64,000 bases of DNA from assembly GCA_031276865.1 (NCBI GenBank), contig JAISMF010000059.1, positions 1 through 64,000 of the forward strand, read 5' to 3'. Shown here piece after piece: positions 19,348 to 29,707 of the stretch. Both the position numbers and the translations under genes were made by a program. Under the pieces are notes generated by a model, which ran no database searches, was not told the DNA's origin, and saw only the letters and a list, made by a program, of their open reading frames with translations. Position 1 is the first letter of the stretch. The number at the start of each line of letters is the position of its first letter. Source of the DNA: Deltaproteobacteria bacterium (lineage in GTDB: Bacteria; Desulfobacterota; Desulfarculia; Adiutricales; Adiutricaceae).

Positions 19348-22300
19348 ATGCGTATCCCCCTGCAAAAAACCGTGAAGAACACCATGGCCTACCTGTCCAA
19401 CAGGTTTGGCATGGGCATGCGCGGAAAGCTCATAATCATCTTCCTCCTGGTGAAGGTCATACCCCTCATCCTCCTGGCCGTCATCGCCTGGCGCCAGGCG
19501 GCGAACCAGGGGGAGACCTTGAAGAACATGGCCGTGGAGGACTCCGCCGAGGCCCTGAACAACATCGCGGTGGAGAACATCGAGCGCATGAGCACCACCG
19601 CGGCCGAGAGGGTGGCCGACTTCCTCTACGAAAGGGACGGCGACATTTTGTTTCTGGCCGGCTTGGAGCCGGGGGAGGAGAATTATAAAAACTTCCTGAA
19701 CAACCGCCGGGGCCGGGTGGTGGCGCCCGGCGAGTGGGTCCTCTCCGCGGACCGGACGAGCTGGGAGCCGAAGAACAAGCCCCCCGAACTGCCGGCGGGA
19801 AGCTCCACCAATAAAGAAAACGACGACATGAACGGCTTCCGTCCCCGCCCGCCGGACGGCGTCCGCTTCAAAAGCCTCCCCCTCTACGACGAGGTAAGCT
19901 TCCTGGACACCGAGGGGAGGGAGCTTTACAAATACGTGAGTCCGGAGTCCCCCAAGAAGAACCACCCCCTGGATCCGGCGCTGAAAGACGTCTCTTTAAA
20001 AGAGAACACCTACGTCAAGGCCGAGGACTATTTCGCCGAGCTGAAAACCCTGATGCCCGGACAGATCTACGTCTCCGACGTCGTCGGGGCCTACGTGGGG
20101 AGCAACTTCATCGGGATGTACACCCCGCCGGTTTTGGAGCAGGCGGCCCAGACCCGGGGCTACCCCATCCCCTACGAACCCGAAAAGCAGGCCTACGCGG
20201 GCATGGAGAACCCCGTGGGGAAGCGCTTCGAGGGGATCATCCGCTGGGCCACGCCGGTTTCGGACGGAGAAGGCGGAATCAAGGGCTACGTCACCATGGC
20301 CTTGAACCACGACCACATCATGGAGTTCGTGGACCACCTGACCCCCATGAACGAGCGCTTCACCGAGCTCCCCAGCGCCTTCGAGGGAAACTACGCCTTC
20401 ATCTGGGACTACCGCTGTCGCAGCGTCTGCCACCCCAGACACCATTCCATAGTGGGCTTCGACCCCGAAACCGGGGAGCCCCAGATACCCTGGCTGGAGG
20501 AGAGCATCTACGAGGGCTGGAAGAATTCCGGGCTCCAGAAGTGGACCGACTACGTGAAGGACTATCCGGAATTTTACCAGCAGTCCCGCACCAAAAAACC
20601 CGCCGCGGAGCTCACCAAGGCCGGATTGGTGGGCCTCGACGGCCGCTGGCTCAACAACGCCCCCCAGTGCACGGGCTGGATGGATCTGACCGCGACCGGC
20701 GGCTCCGGGTCCCTCTACATCCTCTGGAGCGGGCTCTACAAACTCAACACCGCGGCCGCCATCCCCTACTACACCGGGCGCTACGCCCCCTCGCCTCAGA
20801 ACGGCTACACCAAAAGAGGCTTCGGGTTCGTGGCCATCGGCTCGAGTTTGGAGTTCTTCACCCTCCCCGCCCAGGAGACCAGGGGCAAGCTCGAAAAAGC
20901 CGTCCACGACAGCCTCCTTCAGACCTTCGTCCAGCTATCGGTCACCACCGCCATCCTCATCGTCCTGGTGGTCTTCATCGCCATCTGGATGGCCTCCTTT
21001 TTAACCGGCTCCATCACCTTCCTCATCGCCGGAATCGACAAGTTCCGCTCCGGCCAGAGGCAGTTCCGCTTCAACAGCAAGGTCAAAGACGAGTTCGGCT
21101 ATTTGGAGGACTCGTTTGACGACATGGCCGACGCCATCGTGGACAGCGTCAAAAACCCCATCTCCATCCTGGACATGGATCAGAAGATCATCTACATGAA
21201 CGATCTGAGCCTCAATTTCTACAACCTCTCCATAAGCGAGGTGGAGGGAAAAAGCTACTCGGACGTGACCATGTTTCCGCCTAAAACAACCTTCGATCCC
21301 ATCACGGCCTTGGAGGAGAACCGTGAAGCGGAAGTGCTGCGCATCGAGGAATCCGGCCACTACGTGCAGGGGAAGGCCAACTACATGTACACCAAGGACG
21401 GCGAGCGCTGCGGATACATAGTGGAGACCCTGGACTTAACCGAGATGGTTTTGAAGCAGCTGGAGCTGGAGAAGGCCATGAACGACGCCAAGAGCGCGAA
21501 CGAGCACAAGGGGAAGTTCCTGGCCCACATGAGCCACGAGATAAGAACCCCCATGAACGCGATCATCGGCCTGACGGGCATCGTCCGGAAGAACATGGAC
21601 AACTACAAGGACGACACGCCGGAATGGAGGGAGATCAAGGACAACGTGCGCCAGATCGAGACCTCGTCGCTGCACCTCCTGGGTCTCTTAAACGACATAC
21701 TCGATCTCTCGAAAATCGAGGCCGGAAAGATCGAGATTTCCGAGGAGTACGTGGAGCTGGTGGTGCTCGCGAACACGGTAACCTCGATTATGAAAACCCG
21801 CTGTTCGCAGAAAAACATCGAATTCAAGACCAATTTGGTGAACTTCACCCCCTCCACCTTCCTTACCGATCCCTTGCACCTAAGGCAGGTGTTGATAAAC
21901 CTTTTGGGGAACTCGGTTAAGTTCACGCCCGAGCGCGGCACCATCGAGTTCAACATAATCAGGAAAGACAGGAAGGATGGAAAATCCCTAGTGGAGTTCA
22001 CCGTGAAGGACACGGGCATAGGCATATCCGAGGAGGCCCTGGCCGCCATCTTCCAGCCCTTCGAGCAGGGCGGGGGAAACATAGCCAACCGCTTCGGGGG
22101 AACGGGCCTGGGACTCACCATCAGCCGCCACATCGTGCACCTCATGGGAGGCGACATCCAGGTGCAATCCCAGGTGGGAAAGGGGAGCACCTTCTCCTTC
22201 GCCATCTGGATGAAGGAGACGGCCTCGCTTTACAAAGAGGAGATCGTCGACACCGACCCCACGGGGAAATTCGCCGGAAAAAAGGTCCTTATCGTGGACG

Positions 22301-22704
22301 ACGTGGATTTGAACCGCAAGATAGCCAGGGCCATGCTCAAGGTCACGGGCATCACGGTTGAAGAGGCCGAGGACGGCGTGGTGGCCCTAAAAAAATTCGA
22401 GGACTCCCCCCTGAACACCTACGACATCATTTTAATGGACGTGCAGATGCCCAACATGGACGGCTACCAGGCCTCGGCCGCCATAAGACAGCTGGAAAGA
22501 GACGACGCCAAAAACGTGCCCATCATCGCGCTTACGGCCAACGCCTTCAAAGAGGATATAGACAAGGCGATCGAGGCGGGGATGAATTCGCATATAGCGA
22601 AACCCGTGAAGCCGGAAAAAATAGTGGAAGCGATGATGAAGTACATAGGGAAAAAAAGCGCGCCTCCGAGCGGAGGGAGCGACCCGGTGGTTTTAAATAA
22701 ATAA
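19348..22704 (+). CDS. hybrid sensor histidine kinase (periplasmic sensor, HAMP-like, PAS, HisKA, HATPase_c, REC)
   Basis: 1118 aa; two TM segments around a large sensor; H-box FLAHMSHEIRTPMNAIIGLTG, HATPase GTGLGLTISRHIVHLMGG, REC KKVLIVDDVDLNRKIARAML / DIILMDVQMPNMDGYQA. Confidence 0.95.
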   Translation: MRIPLQKTVKNTMAYLSNRFGMGMRGKLIIIFLLVKVIPLILLAVIAWRQAANQGETLKNMAVEDSAEALNNIAVENIERMSTTAAERVADFLYERDGDILFLAGLEPGEENYKNFLNNRRGRVVAPGEWVLSADRTSWEPKNKPPELPAGSSTNKENDDMNGFRPRPPDGVRFKSLPLYDEVSFLDTEGRELYKYVSPESPKKNHPLDPALKDVSLKENTYVKAEDYFAELKTLMPGQIYVSDVVGAYVGSNFIGMYTPPVLEQAAQTRGYPIPYEPEKQAYAGMENPVGKRFEGIIRWATPVSDGEGGIKGYVTMALNHDHIMEFVDHLTPMNERFTELPSAFEGNYAFIWDYRCRSVCHPRHHSIVGFDPETGEPQIPWLEESIYEGWKNSGLQKWTDYVKDYPEFYQQSRTKKPAAELTKAGLVGLDGRWLNNAPQCTGWMDLTATGGSGSLYILWSGLYKLNTAAAIPYYTGRYAPSPQNGYTKRGFGFVAIGSSLEFFTLPAQETRGKLEKAVHDSLLQTFVQLSVTTAILIVLVVFIAIWMASFLTGSITFLIAGIDKFRSGQRQFRFNSKVKDEFGYLEDSFDDMADAIVDSVKNPISILDMDQKIIYMNDLSLNFYNLSISEVEGKSYSDVTMFPPKTTFDPITALEENREAEVLRIEESGHYVQGKANYMYTKDGERCGYIVETLDLTEMVLKQLELEKAMNDAKSANEHKGKFLAHMSHEIRTPMNAIIGLTGIVRKNMDNYKDDTPEWREIKDNVRQIETSSLHLLGLLNDILDLSKIEAGKIEISEEYVELVVLANTVTSIMKTRCSQKNIEFKTNLVNFTPSTFLTDPLHLRQVLINLLGNSVKFTPERGTIEFNIIRKDRKDGKSLVEFTVKDTGIGISEEALAAIFQPFEQGGGNIANRFGGTGLGLTISRHIVHLMGGDIQVQSQVGKGSTFSFAIWMKETASLYKEEIVDTDPTGKFAGKKVLIVDDVDLNRKIARAMLKVTGITVEEAEDGVVALKKFEDSPLNTYDIILMDVQMPNMDGYQASAAIRQLERDDAKNVPIIALTANAFKEDIDKAIEAGMNSHIAKPVKPEKIVEAMMKYIGKKSAPPSGGSDPVVLNK

Positions 22705-22716
22705 CAAGGATAGTTT

Positions 22717-24162
22717 ATGGATCCGGCCGAATTGAACGGGGACGACTTTATACGAAAAAAAGAGCTTAACCGCCTGAGTTTGACAACCTTCTTTTTTAAG
22801 AATTTAGACTTAATAAACTTTTGCGACCGACTGATACCGAAAACAAAAAGGCATTTCATTTCCACCGGTGAGTGTTTTATGGCCCTCGCTCTGGCCGGCG
22901 TTTCCCGAAGGCGGCGGGCGCTTTATAAAATATTCTCCTTCATGCAGGAAATTCCGGTTAAGGAATTTTTCGGCCGCGACATCCCTCTAGACAATTTCAA
23001 CGACGACGTTCTGGGAAGATTTCTTGATGAAATCCAGCTTTTCGGCCCCGACGAGTTTTTCGCCGCCGCCGCTTACCATATTTTCGCTAAAATCCCGGAA
23101 CTCTTATCCGTCGCCCACCGAAAACCAATAAATCCCGAACTTTTTGAAAAACCATCCGCCGTGGGCGACCCAGACATTGTTGTCGACAAAATACTTCAGC
23201 TGAAAAAAGACGGCTTTGATTTTTCAAAAAAATTATCAGCCGCCATCTTAAACCCCGTAAACGGCGTCCCCTCACTCATGCTGCCGGCGGGGACCTCCCT
23301 AGACGAAACTCAAAAAATAATCCGCTTCGTAACCGTCTTTAAAGAAAAATTGCTTTCTGGGCTTGAGTCGGGAGATCCTCGGTATTTGACCGGAGATGAA
23401 ACGTTTTTTTTACCGAAAATTATAAATCATTCAGGCGACCGCTGGATATGTCGGATGCCTGAAAGCGTGAAAAAAGAAATCGACTTTAAAGATACGGATG
23501 AAAAAATGGAGCGCCGCGACGGAAAAACTTGGTATTACCCCGTGATTCTAAAAAGTCGGCTTAACGGCGTCCTCAGGCATATGGTGTTATGCTCCGCGGA
23601 CATCCTCAAACCGGGACGAGAAAAAAAATTTAAAACCAACCTCAAAGACGCTCTATTTAAAATCCGGACCGATTTTAAAAAACAGCTCATGAAAACGCCC
23701 TTCTCAAGCGAGGAGGACGCCCGGGAGGCCGCCCATGAATGGGCGAAACGGCACCCGCTCGCTAAATTCGATGAACTCACGGTGGAAATCAAAAATGAGG
23801 ACCACGGAGCTAAATTCGGACGCCGGAAGATTTACGTTCATCAATACAAACAATTTTTCCTTGACGCTAGGATATCAGCCTCTCCCGAGTTCGCTCAGAG
23901 TATGAAAAACAAATTCGGCTCATATTTGCTTGCGACCAACGACCTTAAACTGAAACCAGAGGAAATCGTACATATTTTCAACATGCGGAGATCCGGCGCA
24001 AAAATATTCAGCTATTTAAAGGACGATAGTTTAACGATTTCGAAAGGGTCGTTCAAAAAGCCGGAAAGATCGCAGGCGTTCTACTCCCTGGTGGGAGTGT
24101 TTCTGCTTTTTTATTCAGTTACTGATATTTTATTGTCTCAAAAACTTAAAAACTCAGCATAG
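22717..24162 (+). CDS. IS1634-like transposase-derived protein, catalytic residues apparently lost
   Basis: 481 aa; N-terminus LTTFFFKNLDLINFCDRLIPKTKRHFISTGECFMALAL resembles the DUF4277-type IS1634 N-terminus; C-terminus YLLATNDLKLKPEEIVHIFNMRRSGAKIFSYLKDDSLTISKGSFKKPER matches the IS1634 ...IERNFGFLKDP..LKKPER region with E replaced by A; no DTTS-type first Asp. Confidence 0.78.
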   Translation: MDPAELNGDDFIRKKELNRLSLTTFFFKNLDLINFCDRLIPKTKRHFISTGECFMALALAGVSRRRRALYKIFSFMQEIPVKEFFGRDIPLDNFNDDVLGRFLDEIQLFGPDEFFAAAAYHIFAKIPELLSVAHRKPINPELFEKPSAVGDPDIVVDKILQLKKDGFDFSKKLSAAILNPVNGVPSLMLPAGTSLDETQKIIRFVTVFKEKLLSGLESGDPRYLTGDETFFLPKIINHSGDRWICRMPESVKKEIDFKDTDEKMERRDGKTWYYPVILKSRLNGVLRHMVLCSADILKPGREKKFKTNLKDALFKIRTDFKKQLMKTPFSSEEDAREAAHEWAKRHPLAKFDELTVEIKNEDHGAKFGRRKIYVHQYKQFFLDARISASPEFAQSMKNKFGSYLLATNDLKLKPEEIVHIFNMRRSGAKIFSYLKDDSLTISKGSFKKPERSQAFYSLVGVFLLFYSVTDILLSQKLKNSA

Positions 24163-24548
24163 GCGGATGAACTGAGTTATTTAGTCGTCCCTGAAAAAAT
24201 CTTTAGCTTTTTGGATGATACCATATTTAGTATTCAGCACCATTTATAGCACAATTCATGTAAAAATTGGCCGTCATAAGCCAATGAATTTCGCGGATTT
24301 TGTAATATATTTGTGGAAAATTACAAATCATCCATGTTTAGCCATGATTTAGATATAGTAAAGAAGTAGTAAGAATCTATGGTCAACAATCTTAGTTTAG
24401 CTAGAAATAACGTCAGAAAAGCGGGTTTTCAATTCTCCATAGGGGCAGCCTGAGGTATTTATATTTCCTAAAGCGAAAAAAGCAGACAATATCGAATTAA
24501 CGAAAATTAGGTTATTTTCTTTATCGCTCAAACGATATAATTACGGTT

Positions 24549-24902
24549 TCATAATATGGTCGAACCAACTTTAATTGGTTTGCCGTTGTAGTAAGATCTG
24601 ATAAGTTTGCCATATTCAGTGCTCAATTTTTCATTATATTCGTAGTCTTCATCAGCCAAATTGTCTCTCTGACGATGAAGCCGCAAGCTTTCCGATCCTA
24701 ACTGCTTCAAACGAACAGCATCAGGTTGAATTTTTCTTTTTTCATCATAATATTCGCCTAAAACTATTCCATGTAATAGCGTAATAATTTCCCTGGTAAC
24801 CTCATATTCAAGCGTTTTATCGTATGTGGTATATTGAATTTCCGCAACAGTATCATCCTGTTGTGTATTGATAACAATCTCTTCTTCAGGTACTTTATGC
24901 AT
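24549..24902 (-). CDS. hypothetical protein
   Basis: 117 aa ORF MHKVPEEEIVINTQQDDTVAEIQ..., in AT-rich region; no family recognised. Confidence 0.5.
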   Translation of the reverse strand: MHKVPEEEIVINTQQDDTVAEIQYTTYDKTLEYEVTREIITLLHGIVLGEYYDEKRKIQPDAVRLKQLGSESLRLHRQRDNLADEDYEYNEKLSTEYGKLIRSYYNGKPIKVGSTIL

Positions 24903-25780
24903 TATAAGCTCCTATTGGATTGTATTTAATGTTTCAAGCGCAATGATGCATGATGCTGATATAAATTTAAAACTCCTCGGATGGTAAAAGTTATAATAAT
25001 GTAGGTCTGTGCGCGTGTTCTTACAATAATTTATTTTTATTATATAACCACCGGAGTGCTATCTCAACTATTTCAACGTGTTCCTAATTGTAATATGCAA
25101 TAACACGTTGCTGCATCGAAAAATTAAAACACACAACCACGGAAAGTAAAAAACTAATTTTGATTCATCTTTCCTTTCCAATATCCTTCCTTTGCCTAAC
25201 ATTAATCAATACAATGCGGGCGCGTCCAACACTCTGGGCTCCTCTTTGGATTACGACATGATATCAACCGAGTAAAATATAAGGCACGCTTCAGAGAACG
25301 TCCCGGCTCTTTCCGCCTGTACGCTCCGGATACTTCGTAAACTAATAGATAATGGAGAACTCTTTGACAACCACATCTATCATCAGCAACTTGCTAGCCA
25401 GCGCTATAGCTTCCTTACACCGAACCCGCCCACCATTAGAACGCGATGGGATGGCTTTTGTCAAGTGTCGGCTTTCAGGGCTAATAAAACAGACTACGTC
25501 CATGTACATACTATAGCCCCTCAGTCAATTCACGTATGATTCACGGTCCAGTTCGCATGGTAACTCCGACACTGAGTCCGGACCACGTTTACCCGCAGAT
25601 CATTTTCCAAAGTGATCCCCTTCCTTCCACATCCTCCGCAGGCGCGAAGGCTGCCCTTTTTCGAACGCTTCATCGGTACTACACGATCGTCTGACTTCTT
25701 TACTACGTACTTACTATGATTTCGCTCTCGCTTCCTCCGCCGTCCCCGGGCTCCATTTTCTTTACTCAAACAGAAATAAA

Positions 25781-27070
25781 TCATTCATTAATTAATTTGA
25801 CTATCCAATTTAACCAACCTTTGACGGTGGAAGAACGGCGTTTAAAAGTTGAGTCGCTAGCGACGTTATAAATATTGCTTAGCCTCATAATTTGTACTAT
25901 TTCGGAAGACGATGGCATATTTCCTATTTCAAAATATTTGCGAAGGGTTTCAGCAAAAACTTTATGCGACAGGATCAAATCACAGTAAGCTAACTGTCGG
26001 TATTTATAATTCATACCAAGAATGCGTTTTCCATTATCGCTTAAATGGTAAATTGGAGTAACTCCGTCATTTTTTTTAAGCAAACCCAAATACCTAGCGG
26101 CATCGGTATAGTAATTCGTCTGTCTAGCATCAAAAGCGTACTGATCTGTTACATCGTTTCGGCTCAATTCACGTTCGTTAAGTAATTCACAAATATTTAT
26201 AACGCGCTCAAAATTATCGGCTTGCGGAAAAGGTATTTCAGGCTCAGACGTTAATATGACGTTGTTTAAAACATTCTGAATATCAACAATTCCAATAACG
26301 GTATCTTCAACGGAATAATTATTCTGCCTAACTAAATTTAATGAACTATAACTATTTATATCATGAAACTCATACTCATATAACCTGTAAATACCATTTG
26401 AGTAAACAAGAAAAATAGGGCGAACAGGTTTTGTAATGCGGCTTTTCCATGTTCTGAAAGGATAATACAGTTGCCTCACTAAAAAATCCTCTGATATATC
26501 ACATTTCGCTTCAAATAGAGCCAACCCATTTACGCCCTCGTAAGCGGCATCAATCTCAATTTGCGAATTATTAACTAAAACTCGACAAGGAGTATTATTT
26601 TTGATGTTTATGATTTCAAAATCGAATAAACCAGATCCCATACGCCCTGAAACAGTGGAAATCAAATCTTCGTCTTGTAAAAAATCAGCTATAATACCAG
26701 CGGCGACAGCGCTATTTAAGGCGATAGCTTCACTAGTAATATTGTTAGCGTCTAAGCTTTGAATATAATCAGGTAGAGACGCCTTAGTTATCTGAACATT
26801 ATTATCCTCGAATTTATGGTAAGCGTCAAAATGCGATATAACATAATCTCCACGAGTTACTGGCAATATAGAAAGATGATTTTCCGCAAATAGTTTAGGC
26901 AAATTTATAGTATGATCAAACTTTACCATAAGCCTAGGCTCTCTAAATTCTTTAATTTGCGAAGCTGAGATATTATACTGACCGTTTGCATCAATTTGCG
27001 AAAGTATGCTATACGTTGAAAATAATTTCTCCCAGGCTATATCGTTGAAAGTTTTTAAAGGGTTAGTCAT
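25781..27070 (-). CDS. putative type II restriction endonuclease
   Basis: 429 aa; overlaps the Dam-type methylase gene by 8 bp; PD-(D/E)XK-like IEIDAAYEGVNGLALFEAKCD. Confidence 0.78.
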   Translation of the reverse strand: MTNPLKTFNDIAWEKLFSTYSILSQIDANGQYNISASQIKEFREPRLMVKFDHTINLPKLFAENHLSILPVTRGDYVISHFDAYHKFEDNNVQITKASLPDYIQSLDANNITSEAIALNSAVAAGIIADFLQDEDLISTVSGRMGSGLFDFEIINIKNNTPCRVLVNNSQIEIDAAYEGVNGLALFEAKCDISEDFLVRQLYYPFRTWKSRITKPVRPIFLVYSNGIYRLYEYEFHDINSYSSLNLVRQNNYSVEDTVIGIVDIQNVLNNVILTSEPEIPFPQADNFERVINICELLNERELSRNDVTDQYAFDARQTNYYTDAARYLGLLKKNDGVTPIYHLSDNGKRILGMNYKYRQLAYCDLILSHKVFAETLRKYFEIGNMPSSSEIVQIMRLSNIYNVASDSTFKRRSSTVKGWLNWIVKLINE

Positions 27071-27899
27071 AATTTCTCACAACCACTTCATCAATTTCCC
27101 CACGTTTTTTAGAATCTGAATTTACAAATCTTTTTGCCTGCACAACACTAACATGATATGAAGTGTACAGTTTTTTTATGAAACTCGTAGCGGAATTCGA
27201 GAGCATAAATTTCAACCCTCTGGAACTAAGAGCGTCACAACATTCTTTTAACCTTTTTTGATCTTCACGGGTAAAACCGCCTTTAGCGTACCCTGTAAAA
27301 CTTGAGGTGTTCGAAACAGGGTCGTAAGGCGGGTCTAAATATACAAAAGTGCCTTTTGGTAATTTATCTAATACTTCCGCATAGTCAACCGAAGATAAAT
27401 GAATCTCGGCTGAGTTAAGATACTGACTGACAGCACGCAGTGTTGGAGCGTTAACGATATTCGGGTTCCGGTAGTTTCCAAAAGGAGAATTAAATTCTCC
27501 AGCGTTATTAACGCGAAACAAACCATTATAACATGTCTTATTCAGATATAAAATTCTGGCCGCCTTTTTAACATATGAAAGAGAGAGATATTTGGCTTTG
27601 TCCCTGTCCCAATCTCTGACTGTGTAGAAATTATCCGCATCATTTTTGAAGTCCAGCAAGGATGAGATAAGCTCTTCCACATCGCTTTTTATTACTTTAT
27701 AAGTTAGAATCAACTCTTTGTTTATGTCGTTAATAAAGGCTTTTTGGGGCTGCAAGCTGAATAACAAAGCGCCTCCGCCCACAAAAGGCTCGCAGTAAGT
27801 AGTTATACGCCGAGGTAATAAAGGGGTCAGAACGTCAAGTAATTGACGCTTACCGCCAACCCACTTCAAAACAGGAGCGACTAACTTATTCTTTTTCAC
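27063..27899 (-). CDS. Dam/D12-class adenine-N6 DNA methyltransferase
   Basis: LKWVGGKRQLLDVLTPLLP, YCEPFVGGGALLFSLQP, TFVYLDPPYDPVSNTSSFTGYAKGGF. Confidence 0.95.
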   Translation of the reverse strand: MKKNKLVAPVLKWVGGKRQLLDVLTPLLPRRITTYCEPFVGGGALLFSLQPQKAFINDINKELILTYKVIKSDVEELISSLLDFKNDADNFYTVRDWDRDKAKYLSLSYVKKAARILYLNKTCYNGLFRVNNAGEFNSPFGNYRNPNIVNAPTLRAVSQYLNSAEIHLSSVDYAEVLDKLPKGTFVYLDPPYDPVSNTSSFTGYAKGGFTREDQKRLKECCDALSSRGLKFMLSNSATSFIKKLYTSYHVSVVQAKRFVNSDSKKRGEIDEVVVRNYD

Positions 27900-27926
27900 T
27901 GTTGAAGCCTTTTCATATAAAAACCG

Positions 27927-28181
27927 CTATGTGGCTCTTCTAACTCCCTCGGCATAGCCATCGTTGTAAGATTCAACCGCTCCTTTATGACGTACGTCAC
28001 CGGCCTGACTGATAGGAAGATCGGATAAGTCCGTTCTCGGCATCTTGCCGTCTAATCCATCCCTAAGCCCTATCACGTAAGCGCAACCTGCGCAAATGTG
28101 TCTGTCTCCGCTTCGATTATCCTGAGAATCGAGAAGCTCCTTATATTCTTCTAAATATCTATGTTTCTTATCGCATAACAT
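27927..28181 (-). CDS. small conserved-looking protein upstream of the R-M pair
   Basis: 84 aa MLCDKKHRYLEEYKELLDSQDNRSGDRHICAGCAYVIGLRDGLDG..., same strand, 27 bp upstream of the methylase. Confidence 0.6.
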   Translation of the reverse strand: MLCDKKHRYLEEYKELLDSQDNRSGDRHICAGCAYVIGLRDGLDGKMPRTDLSDLPISQAGDVRHKGAVESYNDGYAEGVRRAT

Positions 28182-28489
28182 AATATCAATCCTTAAATGG
28201 GTTCACTTTGAAATAGAATTTAAATCCATAGGCGAATGTTCCATCGAAAAAAAACATCTTAACCGTTTAAGCTATTTTTTTCAGAAGGGTAATTTACGGG
28301 ATACGTTCATAATGACTTCATAATACATGCCGCATCCGCCCGTGGAGCTGGCTTTTTTGTCTACAGGCTTGTATTCTCTGATGCTATGCTACGTGAGCAA
28401 TACATTTTCCTCCCTTTTCAAATGTATTGCATTTTATATTGCATTCCGCGGAGAAGCAATAAAAAAAAGAGGAGAATCGGAAGGGGTGG

Positions 28490-28516
28490 AAAATAGAAAA
28501 CCGCTTGTGCAAGCGG
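28490..28516 (-). terminator. intrinsic terminator downstream of tRNA-Ser
   Basis: Minus strand CCGCTTGCACAAGCGG stem followed by TTTTCTATTTT. Confidence 0.6.
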
Positions 28517-28550
28517 TCAGAGAAAGAATAGAAAATATAAAAAGAGGTAA

Positions 28551-28641
28551 TGGCGGAGAGAAAGGGATTCGAACCCTTGAAAGTTTATTAAACTTTAGAC
28601 GATTTCGAGTCGCCCCCGATCGACCACTCCGGCATCTCTCC
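28551..28641 (-). tRNA. tRNA-Ser(CGA)
   Basis: Minus strand GGAGAGATGCCGGAGTGGTCGATCGGGGGCGACTCGAAATCGTC...GGGTTCGAATCCCTTTCTCTCCGCCA; long variable arm; anticodon CGA; encoded CCA. Confidence 0.95.
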
Positions 28642-28692
28642 GCGTTTCCTATATCAACATTTAAAAAAACTGGGTATCCGAAAAACTCCTTT

Positions 28693-29703
28693 TCACCATA
28701 CTCCCATGATCCTCTCCCCGCATTCCGGACACTCCCCACTTCCCGATAGGCGGTTCAAGGAGACGGAATAGCCCGATCTTTTAATAAGCGGGGCCCCGCA
28801 GCCGGGGCACAACGTGTCGGAGTATCCCCGCCCCCCGACGTTTCCCAGGTAGACGTGCCTGAGCCCGGCCTCCCTTCCTATCTCCCGGGCCCTCTCCAGG
28901 GAGCTTTCCGGCGTCTGGTGGAGGTGGCTCTGCCGGTGAAGGGGGATGAAGCGGCTCACGTGCCAGGGAATGTCCGGCGAGACCTCCGCCAGGAACGCCG
29001 CGAGCGCCTTCAAGTCGGATTCGTTGTCGTTCACGGTGGGGATTAAAAGGGTTGTGACCTCGAGCCAGATCCCCCTGGCCTTCACCTCTTTGATGTTCTC
29101 CCTCACCCTTCCCAAGGAGCCGCCGGTAACCTCCCGGTAAAAACCCTCGGTGAAGCCCTTTAAATCTATGTTCATGGCGGAGACGTAGTCGAGACGGTCC
29201 AAGGCCTCCCGGGAGAAGAAACCGTTGGTCACCCAGATCCCGGGAAGACCCGCCTCCTTTCCGCGGCGCCCCGCGTCCTCCGCGTACTCGAAGAAGGCCG
29301 TGGGCTCGCTGTAGGTGAACGAGAGGCTCCGGGCTCCGCTTTCCCGGGCGGCCCGGATCAGGGCCTCCGGGGGTGTTTCTCTTAGCGGCCCCGAATAGGT
29401 GTTTCCCGGGCGGCTTAAAGAGTGGTTCTGGCAGCCCAGGCAGTCGAAAGTGCAGCCCGGGGCGCCCACCGAGAAGGTGAGGCTTCCGGGAAGAAAGTGG
29501 TGGAGGGGCTTCTTCTCCACCGGATCCAGGTTCACGGCCTCGGCCGCGCCGTAGTTGAGGGTCTTGAGACCACCCCCCTCGTGGATTCTCGCTTCGCAAA
29601 AACCCCTCTCGCCCTCCCGGAGGAGGCATTTCCTACCGCAGAGGAGGCAGAGAACGCCCCCCCCCTCCGTCCGTCTCCACAGTCTGGCTTCCCTCCCCGA
29701 CAA
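28693..29703 (-). CDS. amrS: AmmeMemoRadiSam-type radical SAM enzyme (pyruvate formate-lyase activase-like)
   Basis: 336 aa; LCLLCGRKCLLREGERGFCEAR, radical SAM CTFDCLGCQN. Confidence 0.88.
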   Translation of the reverse strand: MSGREARLWRRTEGGGVLCLLCGRKCLLREGERGFCEARIHEGGGLKTLNYGAAEAVNLDPVEKKPLHHFLPGSLTFSVGAPGCTFDCLGCQNHSLSRPGNTYSGPLRETPPEALIRAARESGARSLSFTYSEPTAFFEYAEDAGRRGKEAGLPGIWVTNGFFSREALDRLDYVSAMNIDLKGFTEGFYREVTGGSLGRVRENIKEVKARGIWLEVTTLLIPTVNDNESDLKALAAFLAEVSPDIPWHVSRFIPLHRQSHLHQTPESSLERAREIGREAGLRHVYLGNVGGRGYSDTLCPGCGAPLIKRSGYSVSLNRLSGSGECPECGERIMGVW

Positions 29704-29707
29704 AGGC

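Noticed and set aside
25200-25784. Possible remnant coding region downstream of the R-M genes (ORF 25530-25784 and plus-strand fragments)
   Set aside because: Only short, frame-broken peptides without a family I can name; cannot support a call
28327-28749. ORF of 140 aa over tRNA-Ser
   Set aside because: Overlaps the tRNA; contains antisense tRNA translation, clearly spurious
29657-29665. C9 tract in amrS, plus similar runs in ribBA (about 32251) and amtB (about 1170), as phase-variation sites
   Set aside because: These tracts lie in intact reading frames as Gly codons of a GC-rich genome. They also show that tract length alone is not evidence of phase variation
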